From Antitrichia curtipendula (lineage: Eukaryota > Streptophyta > Bryopsida > Hypnales > Leucodontaceae), in contig OX579633.1 in assembly GCA_951230915.1 (NCBI GenBank), positions 28,244,574 to 28,308,573 of the forward strand: 64,000 nt of DNA, written 5' to 3'. The notes under the pieces are model-generated. The model searched no databases. It saw only the letters and a list, made by a program, of their open reading frames with translations, and was not told the origin of the DNA. Every line of letters begins with the position of its first letter. Position 1 is the stretch's first letter. This document shows positions 11,690 through 24,299 of the stretch, in pieces. The translations under genes and the position numbers were made by a program.

Positions 11690-12900
11690 ACACATAAAAT
11701 TCAAGAGCTGTGAGAGCAGCTGCCCTCCCTCTAACGGAATGATGTGGAATATTCCACACCCAACATTAGCTAATAAGCCACGCCTCAATAATGTCAGACT
11801 TCTGCTCAATGCCAAGGTCATGACTGCACAACCGCGTTACTGGGGGTGGTAGGAGGTAGAACAAAATATACAAACAAATAATTATAAGGATAGATGGTCT
11901 GTCAAAACCCAAAGAATTCATTGAGTAATATATCAATGAAATCTAACCATTTGCCATCAATAACTTAATTTGATCTTTTAAGGAAAGAGAATCTCTTTAT
12001 GTACATATGGGGTGGTAGGAGGTAGAACAACCCATGTGGGATATGTAATTTAGAGTTTGTAATTTCTCAACCGCTCATAGTTAAGTCTAAAGTAGGAATT
12101 GTGTTAAAACTATAATTTCAGACCTCATTTAAGTATAGTAAAATAAATTTTTCCAAAATACTTTGAACTAAAATAAGTTGTAAAATCAAGTTAAATTTCA
12201 TCTCCAAAAATCCGTTTGAGATTTTATTCTTCCACTCAAAAGTTATAGACAAATTTCATAGAGGGGTTTGAATGGATTTTTTTTTGACATTTTCATACAT
12301 CCTCTCTGAAATTTGTCCATAACTTTTGAGTGGGAGATCTAAATCTAAAAAGGATTTTTGGAGATGAAACTTGGCTTTATTCCACAACTTTTTTTAGTTC
12401 AAATTCTTTTGAAAAAAGGTATTCCACTATGCCTAAATGAGGTCTGAAATTATAGTTTTAACACAATTCCTACTTTAGACTTAACTATGAGCGGTTGAGA
12501 AATTACAAACTCTAAATTACATATCCCACATGGGTTGTTCTACCTCCTACCACTCCATATATACATAAAGAGTTTCTCTTTTCTACAAAAACTCAAAACA
12601 AGTTATTGATAACAAATGATTAGATTTCATTGGTATAATACTCAATGAATTCTTTGGATTTTGACAGACCATCTGTCTCTATAATTATTCGTTTGTATAT
12701 TTTGTCCTAAAATTAGCCAAAAAAGTATATCGCACCATAAATGTACTGCCATTGTCTCGGTCCTGAAGCTTACATTAATAATATGTGGATGCATTTTGTG
12801 GATGAAGACTTCAGAGAGGCAAAAGCAGCCTCTCTGAAGGCTCTTGAATGTTATATAGACAGACAATCATCTGGAATGAATTTGCAAATTGCAACGCGTG
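11690..12900 (+). repeat. Repeat block R5, copy 1, with 845-bp foldback element
   Basis: Shares its left part (GATGTGGAATATTCCACACC), foldback core and right part with 27240-28390 plus 46010-46125. At 12753-12756 it preserves the unoccupied target (TGTC) of the 17.6-kb element that sits in the other copy. Confidence 0.75.
11861..12705. mobile_element. Long foldback (inverted-arm) element, copy 1
   Basis: Two arms of about 405 bases (11861-12266 and 12297-12705) are inverted copies of each other around a short loop near 12280. Arm landmarks are ACAAAATATACAAAC, CAAAGAATTCATTGAGTA and CATGTGGGAT. The inner half is shared with the foldback at 27650-28220. No coding capacity. Confidence 0.8.
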
Positions 12901-13141
12901 ATTTCGTGCAAACATGTTTTGTGTGAAGAAATCAATTAAAAAAAACAGTGAAAGACACTTGGCCAGGAGGCCGTGCATTGAACAGGACGGACTTCCTGGT
13001 CATGAGAGGTTGCCGTGATGTGGTAGACTCGTGTGCATCCCACTTCCTCGTATTCCAAAGCTACGACAAATGGATCACACATACAATTTAATGATTTTAA
13101 AGACACTAAGACTTTTGAGTTGGGGATTCGGTAGCTGAATA

Positions 13142-13514
13142 GTGGTAGTCACAGCTTGTTCACCGTGATGGTGAACAATGAGCAATGAACAATGGAAAGT
13201 GCTTTGAGGGGCCAATGAGAAGTGACGAATATTGAACAAGCCGTGACCACCCTTTTTGTTCAAATGTTGAGAATGAACAATGGAGGATGGATAATGGCGA
13301 GATGGACGGATGTAATTGAAAGTTAAGAGAACAAAGGAATAAACTTAGCGGAACATTGATTGTTCACTCCCAACATCCACCTCCGGAGGTGGATGTTGGA
13401 AGTGAACAATCAATGTTCCGCTATGAATATTCCGTAGAAAGCAAGCCAACCCTACGCCGCCACCACTTCAATGTTCATTGTTCACCATCACGGTGAACAA
13501 GCTGTGACTACCAC
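13142..13514. mobile_element. MITE with 50-bp terminal inverted repeats, TA-flanked
   Basis: Left end GTGGTAGTCACAGCTTG, right end its complement; the inverted arms reach about 50 bases and include TTCACCGTGATGGTGAA. TA stands outside both ends (13140-13141, 13515-13516). Inside is a 76-base near-perfect palindrome at 13347-13422. Related short hairpins occur near 46585-46625 (TGTTCACCACTAATGATGAA). Confidence 0.75.
13347..13422. repeat. 76-bp palindrome inside the MITE
   Basis: Centre CCTCCGGAGG at 13384/13385; arms of 38 bases with about one mismatch (GGATGTTGGAAGTGAAC against GTTCACTCCCAACATCC). Confidence 0.85.
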
Positions 13515-13516
13515 TA

Positions 13517-14449
13517 ATGTGAAAAGACCAGCTCCTTGGTTCACATAGTCAAACAGTCATCATTTCCAAATTTCAGTTGGCCTTCTCATAAAATAATTAT
13601 ATGAGAGTTTCATTTCTAAAGTAGATCAAATTGTTGATCTTCTTGCATGTGGTCATTTCTTTTGATCTAGATAAACCGTATTCTAATATAGATAGTTGTA
13701 TAAGTTAGAAAGCTTCAAGAAAGATAGCTAAATACACTAATGGAAAGAGGAAATCATGTTCTCTATTTATAAATAGCAAAAAAACATGTTTTGGAAGTTA
13801 TTGTGCTTACATGTGGGCTTCCTGAGTGTAATTGATATCTATGTTTTGGGCACTAACTAAGGTGATATATTTTTTTTAAATGACAATTAAAACTACAAAA
13901 TATTTCAAAGAGATTTTTTGCCAAGTACACTAAAAGACATTAGAAGCAAATGTGTTGTTTCTCACAAGCAGCTGGCATAAAAAATTTGGATCCACCTACA
14001 ATATGTTGAAGAACCAATTAACTGCATGTTATGTATCATCTAGATACTAATTCAAGTCACATGTTTGAAAAAAATCGAATTGCTTTTATTGTTGTGTTTG
14101 TAGCTCCTATGTTATAAAGACAAGGTCAATGCTCCTTGCACCAACACAATTCAAACTTTTGTCAATTAAAGCTTCATATATGGAGCTGCAACAACCTCTC
14201 AATGCTAAACATACTTGGGCCAAGCAATGTGGTAGCTTGTAGATACATTGTGTGTGTTTGGGTGAGTAGATGCACTTCTAGAGATTGAAACAAATTGTGT
14301 GAGATTGTAGATGTTCTTGATTATAACAAGTGACTTCAATGGGGGTATAAGGTGTATTGTAGAGCTATGAAGATTAAACATAATTAGAAGAATGTAATAA
14401 GGAAAGATGAATCTTCATTCAAAACAAGAAAAAATTGAGGTAAGTAAAG
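13517..14449. other. Noncoding, nothing recognised
   Basis: No gene or repeat boundary seen. The last 300 bases may contain further decayed remains of the Tc1-like gene that follows. Confidence 0.3.
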
Positions 14450-14970
14450 GTATGACAATAGTTGCACAAACATTTATCTTTGAATTGTTTAGCACCATCT
14501 CTTAAATTTGGTCATTCATCAATGATGATATGGGGTGCGACAGTGCATACACCAATTTCAACAAGTGTTTTCTTGTTATATTGCCACCAAATAGATGAAG
14601 AGGTAGGGTCTTTGTTGATGTAGTCTATGAAAGTCAATTAAATAGCTTCTATTTTCTCCACAATCATCCTAAAACACTTTTACCCATAGAAGATGGCACT
14701 TTGGTGCACCATAGCAAGGAGTCAAGTGATTGGAGGCAAGCGCATGGCATGAGAAAGATTTCATGGCCTACAAACTCTTATGACTTAAATTCCATCAAAA
14801 ATATATGGAAAATTGTTAAAGACACCATTCAAAATGAGGTGCTATTGCAAAACAAAGAAGAAATAGTCAAACCATTCCAAGAACACCGGAAGAAGTGTCT
14901 CTAGAGATGATTGAAGTTCTCCTTGCTAGCATGCCTTACCATATGAAGGTCATAATCAAAGCTAATGGTG
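14450..14970 (+). pseudogene. Tc1-like (DDE_3) transposase relic
   Basis: One short frame reads NCLAPSLKFGHSSMMIWGA at 14484-14540, the family segment ending in a 'vMvWG' motif. Farther on, 14701-14904 reads VHHSKESSDWRQAHGM, then WPTNSYDLNSIKNIWKI, the classic WPxxSPDLNPIEnlW motif that carries the last catalytic acidic position. The part between is frameshifted and contains stops. About the C-terminal half of a Tc1/mariner-superfamily transposase is visible; the DNA-binding N-terminus is not. No inverted repeats were found around it. DDE_3-type Tc1 genes are better known from fungi and animals than from flowering plants. Confidence 0.7.
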
Positions 14971-15047
14971 GTAGCACTAGATGGTAGATAGTTTGTCATA
15001 AAATATTATATTTATATATAATTTCACAAGTTTTTATAAATGCTTAG

Positions 15048-15948
15048 TCCCATTGTCTCCTCGAGGGACAAAATGGATTTCGGGCAAGCTCCTATGGTCT
15101 CAATATTTGTCGTGATTTTTTGAATTTTTTTTGAGAAGATAGGAAAGCACATTTCATTTCCAAAAATATAGTTTTTATTTCAATCAAAGACCGGGAGCAA
15201 AAGTTATGGCACAAAAAACCCTTTTTTTGAGTTCGGCGGCAAAAAAAAACTTCAAAAAAACTTATTATAAACTAAAATATTTAAATTTTAAAATTTATAA
15301 ATATTACATTTTTTTGTATATGGGAAGCTTTGACTCATTCCATTTGGATTTGTTATGTGAAAGTTATGGACAATCTTGTTTTGGGGGCATTTAGAGCATC
15401 TTTTAGAAAAAATAACTTGTAGGATTTATTTCTAACCTCAATTTTCACAATTTAAAAAAAAAATTCATAAGGTTAAGATCTTTTGCTAGAACAATCTCAC
15501 CATTAAGATTAGTGTATTTTGATTCCATCTTAGAATTATTAACAATTTAGATTTTTCTTCAATCTTGAACTTCCTTCTACTTAACAATTTTTTAGTGAGT
15601 GAAAACTAAGTTTATTTTTTCTTAATTTTTTTTCCTAGATTCTCAATTCAATTTTTTATTACACAAATTAAAAATTTTAAAACATTAGAGAAAAAATTAT
15701 AAGTTATGAATGTTCAAAGCCATTAAAATGTAGTTGAACAAGGTGCCAAAAAACTTGTTTCTTTCACTTTAAATGCAAATATCTTGCAATCTGCATAGGC
15801 AATGTTTTTGAAATTTCTTCCACACATTCTTATAGTAATCTAGCACAAGATTCTAGGGTTAGATATGCAATAAAAACATTAATTTCTTCTTCTCTTTGCT
15901 AAAAAAATGATAGTTTTGAGTGGTTTAGAGGCCTTGGGACTTTAGGGG
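15048..15948 (+). mobile_element. TTAA-flanked element, family R1
   Basis: The right end reads GGCCTTGGGACTTTAGGGG followed by TTAA (15949-15952); the left end is followed inward by the inverted GTCCCATTG and preceded by TTAG (15044-15047), probably a mutated TTAA. Homologous elements lie at 1-210, 18680-19160, 20293-21208, 21541-22504, 59381-60946 and 61140-62614. No open reading frame of note. Confidence 0.6.
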
Positions 15949-16051
15949 TTAATACATTAGTAAAATAGACTTGATTATCTTTCCAACGCACTTTGCGGTT
16001 TATGATTTGGATCATTTTTTAGCATGTGGTGGCAATTAAAAATTAAAAATA

Positions 16052-16465
16052 AGGTAGGAGGCTTGAAATTGCTTGGGCACTAAGAACCGCCCCTATAATT
16101 AACTCTAAAATGGATATGATTGAAATGGTCCTTAAATTGACCTCTGTAGTCAATGAATGGATCAAGAAATAAGTGTTATGTATTGCTAGAGACAATCATT
16201 CTCCTTGTTTTCCGCATGTCTCTTTACAAGTTGCAAGTGAACGGATTATAGAAGACCTAGGGTCATAACTAGGGGCCTACAACACACAACTTGTTTGAAA
16301 ATTCATAAGTAATTTAATAATGCTTCAAAAAATATGAAACCACTTGAGTTATATTTTGCATCTATTTTTCTTTGTCTGAAAAATGAGCTAAAAATATTCC
16401 CATCCAAAGAAACATATAAAGAAGACAAACCGACCTTAAATGAGTGGTTTTCAAGCCTCCTACCT
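16052..16465 (-). mobile_element. MITE family M3, copy 1 (AGGTAGGAGGCTT ends)
   Basis: Left end AGGTAGGAGGCTTGAAA, right end TTTTCAAGCCTCCTACCT. Inner sequence is the reverse of the copies at 16837-17247 and 57658-58133. TA precedes the left end; the right side has TG. Copies 1 and 2 face each other 370 bases apart. Confidence 0.75.
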
Positions 16466-16836
16466 TGTGCACTTTATTTTTGTAGATTGAATTGCTCTAA
16501 ACATAATTTATTGTTGACTTGGTCAACACTGTACTCACTGAATGGGCTCCATTGAGGTTATGCCGGTAGCCTTGCATCCAATGAACTCAACAAGTGAACC
16601 CCACTTGTGAGGTCAGTGTACACCAATTTCCACCAACTTGAACTTTGGGCATTTCATGTCAGTTACGTGCGAGGCTTCTTTGGAGCTTCCAGGCATCCCA
16701 ATAGTCCAAGTATTCCTTTTCATAGATAGACCTAGATGATCTATTATGCTACAAAAGCTAGAAAACACTTATTTATATTCTACAAACAGTATAAGCTCTC
16801 TGCAAGGGAAGGAGTGTGAGCGATCAAACAGCTATA
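16466..16836. other. Spacer between two opposed M3 elements, nothing recognised
   Basis: No gene and no repeat match seen. Confidence 0.3.
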
Positions 16837-17247
16837 AGGTAGGAGGCTCTGAAAGCGAGCATCTAAGGGCTGGTCTGCCTTTTTCATGTGGTTTCTTGTA
16901 TGAGATTATTATTAGCTCATTTTTCAGACAAAGAAAAATAGATTGTGATTGTAACACAAGTCGTTTCATATTTTTTGAAGCATTTTTGAATTACTTATGA
17001 ATTTTCAAACGTAATGAGTCATAGGTCCCTATTTATGACCCTAGGTCTTCCATAAACCGTTCAGATGCAATTTCAAAAGAGAAATGGGAAAACAAAGAGA
17101 ATGATTGGCTCTTGCAATAAATAATATTTCTTTTACGGATCCATTCAGTGACTACAGAAGATCCATTTAAAGACCACCTTATGTCCATTTCAGGCGAGTC
17201 TACATGAGCAATTCTAAATGCCCGCTTGCTTTCAGAGCCTCCTACCT
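16837..17247 (+). mobile_element. MITE family M3, copy 2, intact ends and TA duplication
   Basis: 411 bases with ends AGGTAGGAGGCTCTGAAAGC and its near-complement; TA on both sides (16835-16836, 17248-17249). Inner landmarks shared with the other copies: GGTCTGCCTTTTTC, AATGATTGGCTCTTGCAAT. Confidence 0.8.
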
Positions 17248-18132
17248 TAAGGTAGAACTATCCATTACCACCCTGATTCGCAATCTAACTATATTGGGGC
17301 CAACTCTAGGAAAGACACATATTTTTTCAGAGGTGTGCTTTTGTTTCAGGAGTCAAACCTAAGTGGAATTATAATTTTTTGATAAAAATTGTAATTTCTG
17401 TGAATTTCTGAAGTGAAATTGCACAACCGCTACTAGACTGGATTCATAAACATCCTCTTACAACTCAATACCGCTTTCCAATGTATCTAATAGCACTTGA
17501 AGATCCACCAATCATTAATTGACACGTTATCTTTTAATAGCATTAATAAACTACTGTTGTCAGAATCTAAAGCGGATTTGTATTTTTTTTCTGACGGAAT
17601 TGGGACAAAGTTGTAGACCACAGATTTGAATCACTGACGGAATTGGATAATTCTACCTTACTTCACAGCGTTGAAAATTAATAAAACAGGTCATCAGAGT
17701 TTAGACACATAAATCTGGGGTTGTGTTTTGCAACAAATGGATGAGAAATTGTGCAAATGAAAACATGATGGAATGATGCAATCATGACACAATTTGCAAT
17801 TTTTTAATATAAGAGATTCACTTGAATTTCATTAAATTGTCCACAATTTAAGGATTTAAATAAAAATAAAATTTAATCCCAGCATTACAATTGGATGAAT
17901 GGAAAACCATTTGGACAAAACACAATCCTAAAGTATTATGTTCATCATCCAAAACATGGACTTAAGAGCGCTTAGTATGAACTAAAAGAGCACAACTAGT
18001 TTTATGATGGCCATGAGAGCATTGTGGCACTGATATCACTGCAAAATCTTGAAGGCTATAAAACTATTTAAGCTTAATTCAAAAATTGATGTCAAACAAA
18101 GCATATACAAGTATCAATAAATTGCTCTTCTA
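17248..18132. other. Noncoding, nothing recognised
   Basis: AT-rich; the phrase CTGACGGAATTGG occurs twice (17591, 17634) as a short direct repeat. No gene. Confidence 0.3.
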
Positions 18133-18413
18133 AGATAACTACACCTTAAATCGCATGCTTTCTAAATTGCACAAGCTAGATTCTTGCTTGAAATGTACTT
18201 CTACTATTCATGAGAGTCTATGGTTGGTTACCCTAAATCCTATTTTAGTACTTTGAAAACTCCTAATTTATTCATATTGTGTCCAAGAAATGCATTCTTA
18301 AAGAATCTAGAAACCCTTTCTAGCTTCCAACAAGATCCTACCAAAACAAATTCAATAAAATAATAGCAACCATATTGAATTGCTTATTTGTGCGATTTTA
18401 GGTGTAGTTACTT
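18133..18413 (-). mobile_element. MITE family M1, copy 2
   Basis: 281 bases, inverted relative to 8878-9160, with ends AGATAACTACACC and GGTGTAGTTACTT; TA on both sides (18131-18132, 18414-18415). Confidence 0.75.
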
Positions 18414-18679
18414 TACCATGAAATTCAGTTATGCATCAATGACTCCGCACAACTACCAGGGAATTGTAGCAATGCTTCTTTTTTGTGCAAATTTCACCAA
18501 CTCTGATTATTTTGAGCTTGTTAAACTAAGTCCATATACAATTGCATCGGTGCTTTCGAGGCTTGGGACAAGTACTATTCCAAAAAAACCCTGTTGGATT
18601 GCAATCATTGCACTATAAGAAATTGAGAACCACATGTACACGTGACTCATAAAATTGTAACACTCTCCAACTTGTTTAG

Positions 18680-19160
18680 CCTCTAAAGTCCCAAAGTATT
18701 TTTTCATAAACCCCCCCCTCAAAACTGCCATTTCTATTGCAAAGAGCAAATAAGTTCTTAAATTTTTTTTTTTCATATCTAACTTCAAGATTGTAAACTA
18801 ACTAGTATACAAATGTGAGGAAGAAATTTCAAAACTTTTGAGAATGAAGATTGCAAAGATATTTGCAATTAGACTAAAAGAAATCTATTTTTTTGCACCT
18901 AGTCCGTGTCTAGATTATAAGACTTTGAATCTTCTTAATTAAATTTTTTGTACTATTAATTTTTTATGTTGAATTGAGATGAGAATTGAAGAAGAATCCA
19001 AAACAAACAAACTTAGTTTTCATTCTTTAAAAAATTATTTAAGTAAAAGTAGGTATTATTGAAGATAGAAGAAAAAACTAAATCATTAATAACTCTAAGA
19101 TGGAATTGAAAATCACTCATTCCAATGGTGAGATTGTTTAGTAAGAAAATTAAAACATGT
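18680..19160 (+). repeat. Truncated R1 element
   Basis: Begins CCTCTAAAGTCCCAAAG after TTAG and follows the R1 sequence (AAAACTGCCATTTCTATTGC, later CTAAGATGGAATTGAAAA) before breaking off near 19160. The right end is missing. Confidence 0.55.
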
Positions 19161-20288
19161 GAACCCATATAAAACTAAACAATATAGAATAATGGCGCAC
19201 CCAGTGTTGAGTGCATTTTTTTACCAAGTCTTGTTATAGTGTATTGGTTGTCCAACCTACCCCTTGAATTGTTGGTAGTTCTAAATATTCATCCAATTTT
19301 TAGACATCCATCTACCATACACAAAATTTCATCCATATTATTATCTAAAATTAATAAAATTCATCCAAAATTCGGCAAATTTTGAATTTCTAATAGACGT
19401 TTTAGACAATTTCATCCAAATGTTTCTTATTTATTTCTAGTGTATTAGTAGTCACTACCAAAATGAGGTAAGATTTTTGCAAAATTTTCCAAAATCTTAA
19501 ATGTTGGTCATACTAATAGGGCAATGCTAAGAATGATGATTGCAATGATTGTACACTTGTGTAGTGCCCAAAAGAATGATTTAGAGGTGACTTAGTATTC
19601 ACATTAGTCATGTACTTTTTGGATGTAAAACCATCAAAGAAGATGAAAATTTAAGAGCCTTGGCAATATTGACATTATAGATAAATATTTTTGCCATTTT
19701 TGGAGAGAAGATGGTTACTATAGAATGATGTACTTCTTATTGATTCTAAAAGTGACTTAGTAGCATTTATAGATTTAAAAATAGATCACTTCAAAAATTT
19801 ATAAGAAATTTGTATTTTGTAAGCTCTTAACTAATAAGGGTACTCAAAACTATAATTTCTAATTAAAGTATAATTGTTCATTGAATGGACAATTGAATGT
19901 TTGGATAGATTTCTACAAAGTCAATTTAAAATAGATGTTTCTCAAATTTTAATTCAAGATGTGTATTGTGCGTTAGAGTTTCTACACTAACTACTCTGGT
20001 AGGAAGAAAAAATCTCCAATTGAATGCCCAAGTGAAGAATTATGTTTTCCCCCAAATTCCACCAATTCCATCAGTTTTGGCATCTTTGGGGCATCTCTTA
20101 CAAAACTCCTCATTGACTTTTGAAATTTGGCAAATATGTAAATGTAACTTGCAGGGAAAATATTTTTAGGCATCTGAAATCCATTAGAAAGGCTAACCAA
20201 CCCTTAAAAGGGTGCTTCAAGAGCCTTTTACCTTAAGCATAGAGAGTGCGGATTTTGTGGCAATGACATGTTGATTGTACACTCAGAA
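19161..20288. other. Noncoding, nothing recognised
   Basis: AT-rich, contains repeated short phrases such as TTCATCCAA and ATCCAAA around 19290-19430. No gene. Confidence 0.3.
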
Positions 20289-20292
20289 TTAA

Positions 20293-21208
20293 TCCCTTAA
20301 GTTCTTTGACTATGTTTTCACCAAAACGCTCCCAAACTGCCATTTCTAGTACAAGTACCCAATTTTTGTAAAAAACTTTTTTTCACACATGTAATCATAG
20401 GATCCTGTAGTATGCTGACTTGAAAACATGTGGTAAAAATTTCAGAAATTTCCACCGTGTGGATTGCAAGATATAAGCATTCAAATTCACTGAAATCATT
20501 CTTTTGGCCTTGCAAAAAACAGGGCAGCTGCACTTCACAAGCTCACTTTTCTATGAAAAAATGTCCAAAATGGTGGTGCTTTTTTTTCTTTTTCCTAGAC
20601 AAGTTGGCTACATGCTTAAAAAAATTCACATCATTTGGAATTGTAAAACATATAGGAAAAAATAGTAAAAGAAAGAAGTAGAGAATGATAAAAAATACAA
20701 AATTGTTAAGAATTTAATCACGGAATTGAAAAATGCCAATCCCAATGGTTGCAATGTATAATAAACAATCTACATCCTATGATTTTATTTTTTTCAAAAA
20801 ATATTGGAAATTGTATAAAATAAAGGACTTCAAAGTTTCTTTTAGAATAGAGAATTCATAGCTGCCCGCAAACTAAAACTTCTTATAACTTTTGACTCAT
20901 TGGTCAAAATGGAATGATTCAAAGCTTTCCACATATACTAAACTCTAGAAAATCAATTTCAAATTTTTGTTTTTGAAAAAAATGAATTTTTAATCTACCC
21001 AGACTACCCGCCCAGGAAACAAAAGTAGCATATTAGGCCATAACTTTTGACTCGTATTTCCAAATGTTAGGAAATTTAGTGCATATGAAAGATGTTCCTT
21101 GTGCACAAATTCTATTAAAATTTTAGCCCAAAATATGCAAATATCTAGTCATAGGTACTTGCCCAAAATTTCTATACTTCCAAAAAATGCATGTTGGTCC
21201 TTTAGAGG
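20293..21208 (+). mobile_element. TTAA-flanked element, family R1
   Basis: TTAA stands at both ends (20289-20292 and 21209-21212). Inside, the text follows the copy at 21541-22504 over its whole length (ACTGCCATTTCTAGTACAAG, GGGCAGCTGCACTTCACAAG, CCATAACTTTTGACTC). Length 916. No gene. Confidence 0.7.
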
Positions 21209-21254
21209 TTAATAGAGGTCTTGCATCAATGTCATAACCTTGTATAAAATGCTA

Positions 21255-22608
21255 AGGGAGCCAATCCATTTCCAACCACTTAAGCAATTGAAAGTATCTA
21301 GAGTGCACGTTTCTTGAGTGGGGAAATTTATTTGTGGAATGAAATGGAGTTTAGAATATTTTGTAATTTTTCATAATTTTTTTTTCTGAAAATATAAATA
21401 CTATGAATTTTCTAGCTAAAGATCATATTTGAGCCATAGTAGTTACATAGGTCTTTCTATTTTTGACTAAGGCCTCAAAACAAAATCGACCAAAGGTTGG
21501 TTGTAATATTGAGAAACTTGTAGTCCTAATTGTGCCTTAACCTCTAAAGGTCAGAGATTATGTTTTTACCAAAACCGCTCCAAAACTGCTATTTCTAATA
21601 CAAGTACCAAATTTTAGAATTTTTTTTTTTGAAAAATGTAACTGTAGGATCTGTAGTACGCTAATTTGAGAAGTTGTGGAAAAAAACCACAGATTTGGAT
21701 TGCACCATTTACCATGTGGATTGCAAGTTAATCCATCGTGTGGATTGCAAATTAATAGCATTTGAGTTGACAAAAATCCTTTTTTTGTCCCTGCGAAAAT
21801 CCGGGCAGCTGCACTTCACAAGGTCACATTGGTACAAAAAAACGTCCAAAATGGTGGTTACTCTTTGGATTCATTCTTCAAGGCAAATTGACTACATGTT
21901 TGAAAATTTTCAGATCATTTGGAAATGTAAAACTTATAGGAAAAAACAGTAAGTAGAAGGAGGTAGAGAATGATTCAAAACACTAAATTGTTAAGAATTT
22001 AAATATGAAACTGAAAAATGCCAATCCCAACAATTGTAATGTTGTTATAAACAATCAACACTATGTTTTTATTTTTTTTTCAAGAATTTCAAAAATTGAG
22101 TTAAATAAAAGACTTCAAAAATTATTTTAGAGTAGAGATTCCATAACTACCCTGAAACTAAGACTCCTCATAACTTTCATCTCATTAATCAAAATGGGAT
22201 GATTCAAAGTTTTCCCACGTATATATAAATCTAAAGAACCAATTTCAAATTTTTATTTTTTTAAAAAGTGATTTTTAAAGAAGTTTTTTCAACTACCCGA
22301 GCTACCCGCCGGCCAATGAAAATGACATATCATGTAATAGCTTTTTAATTATGTAGTCAAAAGTTATGAAATTGTTGTGCTTTAAAGCTACTCCTTGAGC
22401 ACATCTTATGTGAAAATTTCAAAAAATAAAAATAAAAATTTTGTTCGGAGTGAACTGCCCCAAATCCCTATGTTGTCAAAAAGCGGTGTTTGGTCTTTTA
22501 GGGTTTAACTGGTCACTATTCATCTTTATTTGCATGAAAAGAGAGCAATCTACACTATAGAAATGTCGAGAGAAATGGATGGGTGATCAGAATTGGGTTG
22601 GCTACCAT
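21255..22608 (+). repeat. Repeat R4, copy 2, split by an R1 element
   Basis: The left part (21255-21536) and right part (22509-22608) align to R4 copies at 11088-11667 and 57271-57643; the R1 element 21541-22504 is inserted between them. Confidence 0.65.
21541..22504 (+). mobile_element. TTAA-flanked element, family R1, nested in R4
   Basis: Ends CCTCTAAAGGTC and GGTCTTTTAGGGT; TTAA at 21537-21540 and 22505-22508. Its insertion into R4 is shown by the two uninterrupted R4 copies. Confidence 0.7.
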
Positions 22609-23054
22609 ATAGCCAACCAATAATAAGTTATCACTATTAAATATAAAGTGTTTCACATCCACTTAATAGACAATTTTTTTTGAGCTAGGGTCTATTCAAC
22701 AACTTAGATCCAAATTAAAATTTTGAAATGCTAGAAATTTAGTCATAATTTTTGAAAGTGAAAGCTACCATTAGAATATTTTTGGATTCAAGAAGTGTCC
22801 CTTAAGGAGTTTGAATTGGATACCTTCGTTTTGATTTAAATTCAAACTTTGCTTATGAAGGTTGTGGCATTCTTTTATTTTTGTCTTTAGATGTTAGTCT
22901 CAATCAAAGTGTGGGCTTGTGAGTTGATTGGTTTAGGTTGTTGGTCTATCAAAGATAGAAGACCATATAAACGGGAAAATGCGAGGAAGGCTTTTAAAAT
23001 ATTCTCTAGTGGTGCTAGAAAGGATTCTAGGAAATCCTAGGAGTCTCTCACCCT
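22609..23054. other. Noncoding, nothing recognised
   Basis: AT-rich spacer with no gene. Confidence 0.3.
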
Positions 23055-23058
23055 TTAA

Positions 23059-23462
23059 TCCATTAAGGACCGTGGTTGATTTGGGGGGTGGACAATCCTT
23101 TGTATGGCCAATTGGGAGCAATTTTAAAACTTTTGAATACAAGTGCCTATCGGAGATTTGACCGTACGGATGGAAGTGTTGCGCATAATATAGGTTTTAG
23201 CATTGAAATTTTGGTGAAGGTGCGTGGTAAAGTAGAAATTTTTAGCAAATCTTGGTGTAATTTCAGCCCCTGTTGTCTTGGTTTTTTCAACCCTCTAGCC
23301 ACATGCCACCTTAGATTGGCCTAGTTATTGTCCTAAACTCTTCACTTCCCAATTCCCTAGACCCGTCCCCTTTGCCAAGTCATCAAATTCATTGACATGC
23401 TCTTTCTACAAACCAAAAAGGACCCAAATCAACCACAGAATGGTTGACCGGTCCTTAATGGG
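23059..23462. mobile_element. TTAA-flanked MITE with CCATTAAGGACC ends
   Basis: Left TCCATTAAGGACCG, right CGGTCCTTAATGGG, each preceded or followed by TTAA (23055-23058, 23463-23466). A second inner inverted match is GTGGTTGATTTGGG against CCCAAATCAACCAC. Different sequence from R1 but the same TTAA target and outward CC-type end. Confidence 0.6.
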
Positions 23463-23466
23463 TTAA

Positions 23467-24299
23467 ATAAGATTTTTCATGTCACTAGATCTTGCTTCTT
23501 CTTGCATGTTTTTGCCTACATCCTTGACAATTTCATAGATGACTAGTGTGCCTTGTGCCATTGTCAAAGCCAAAAAGAAAGTAATTTTGTAACTTTTTAA
23601 CTCATAAAAACTTTGAAATTCAATAACTTTCACTTAGTAGGTCCAAGTGTTACAAAACAAAGCCCGTGCACCCCTCCTTGCTAAGGACTTTCCGACGGCA
23701 TCAAGCATGTGACCAAAGGACGCAAAGTCCAAGAGATCTCAACGTGACAAACAAAACAAAACAAACAACAACTATCTTAAAGGATGGATACCACTACTTT
23801 GCACACGTCCTATGACTCCAAAAGTACATTTTGAACATGACATTTATTTTCACAATGATACCAAAATTAGAGGACACAAGTTTCTTGAGTCCAAAAACTT
23901 TCTAATGTTTAATTCATAGGTGGTGTAGTAATCACATGCATTAGAAGGGATTCAACCCCCGTGGAGGGCTGCGGGTTCCCTTGCATTCCCAGACTGTGGG
24001 AACGCAGGGGCAGCATCAGACTACAACGGTTTGACGTGGCCGAAGTCAGACAATAAAAAAATATACAAAATGAATTATCACTACGACACTTCTGCCAAGC
24101 CGATAAAACTAACCTTGTGACATTCACCACCTTTCATGCTGAACAACACCACTATGGATCATCTGACCACAATGGGCTGTTCTATCTTATATGTTGAAAT
24201 GTCATACCCCGGAGTAACGCCCTGCCAGTGTCCCTGTGCACCTTTCCTGCTGAAAAACACTGTGCATGGTTCCTAGCTGAAAATCCAAATTTGCCAAAG
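23467..24299. other. Noncoding, nothing recognised
   Basis: Downstream of the F-box/LRR fragment on the minus strand. The LRR frame runs into a stop shortly below 24300, so any further exons here are unrecognisable. Confidence 0.3.
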
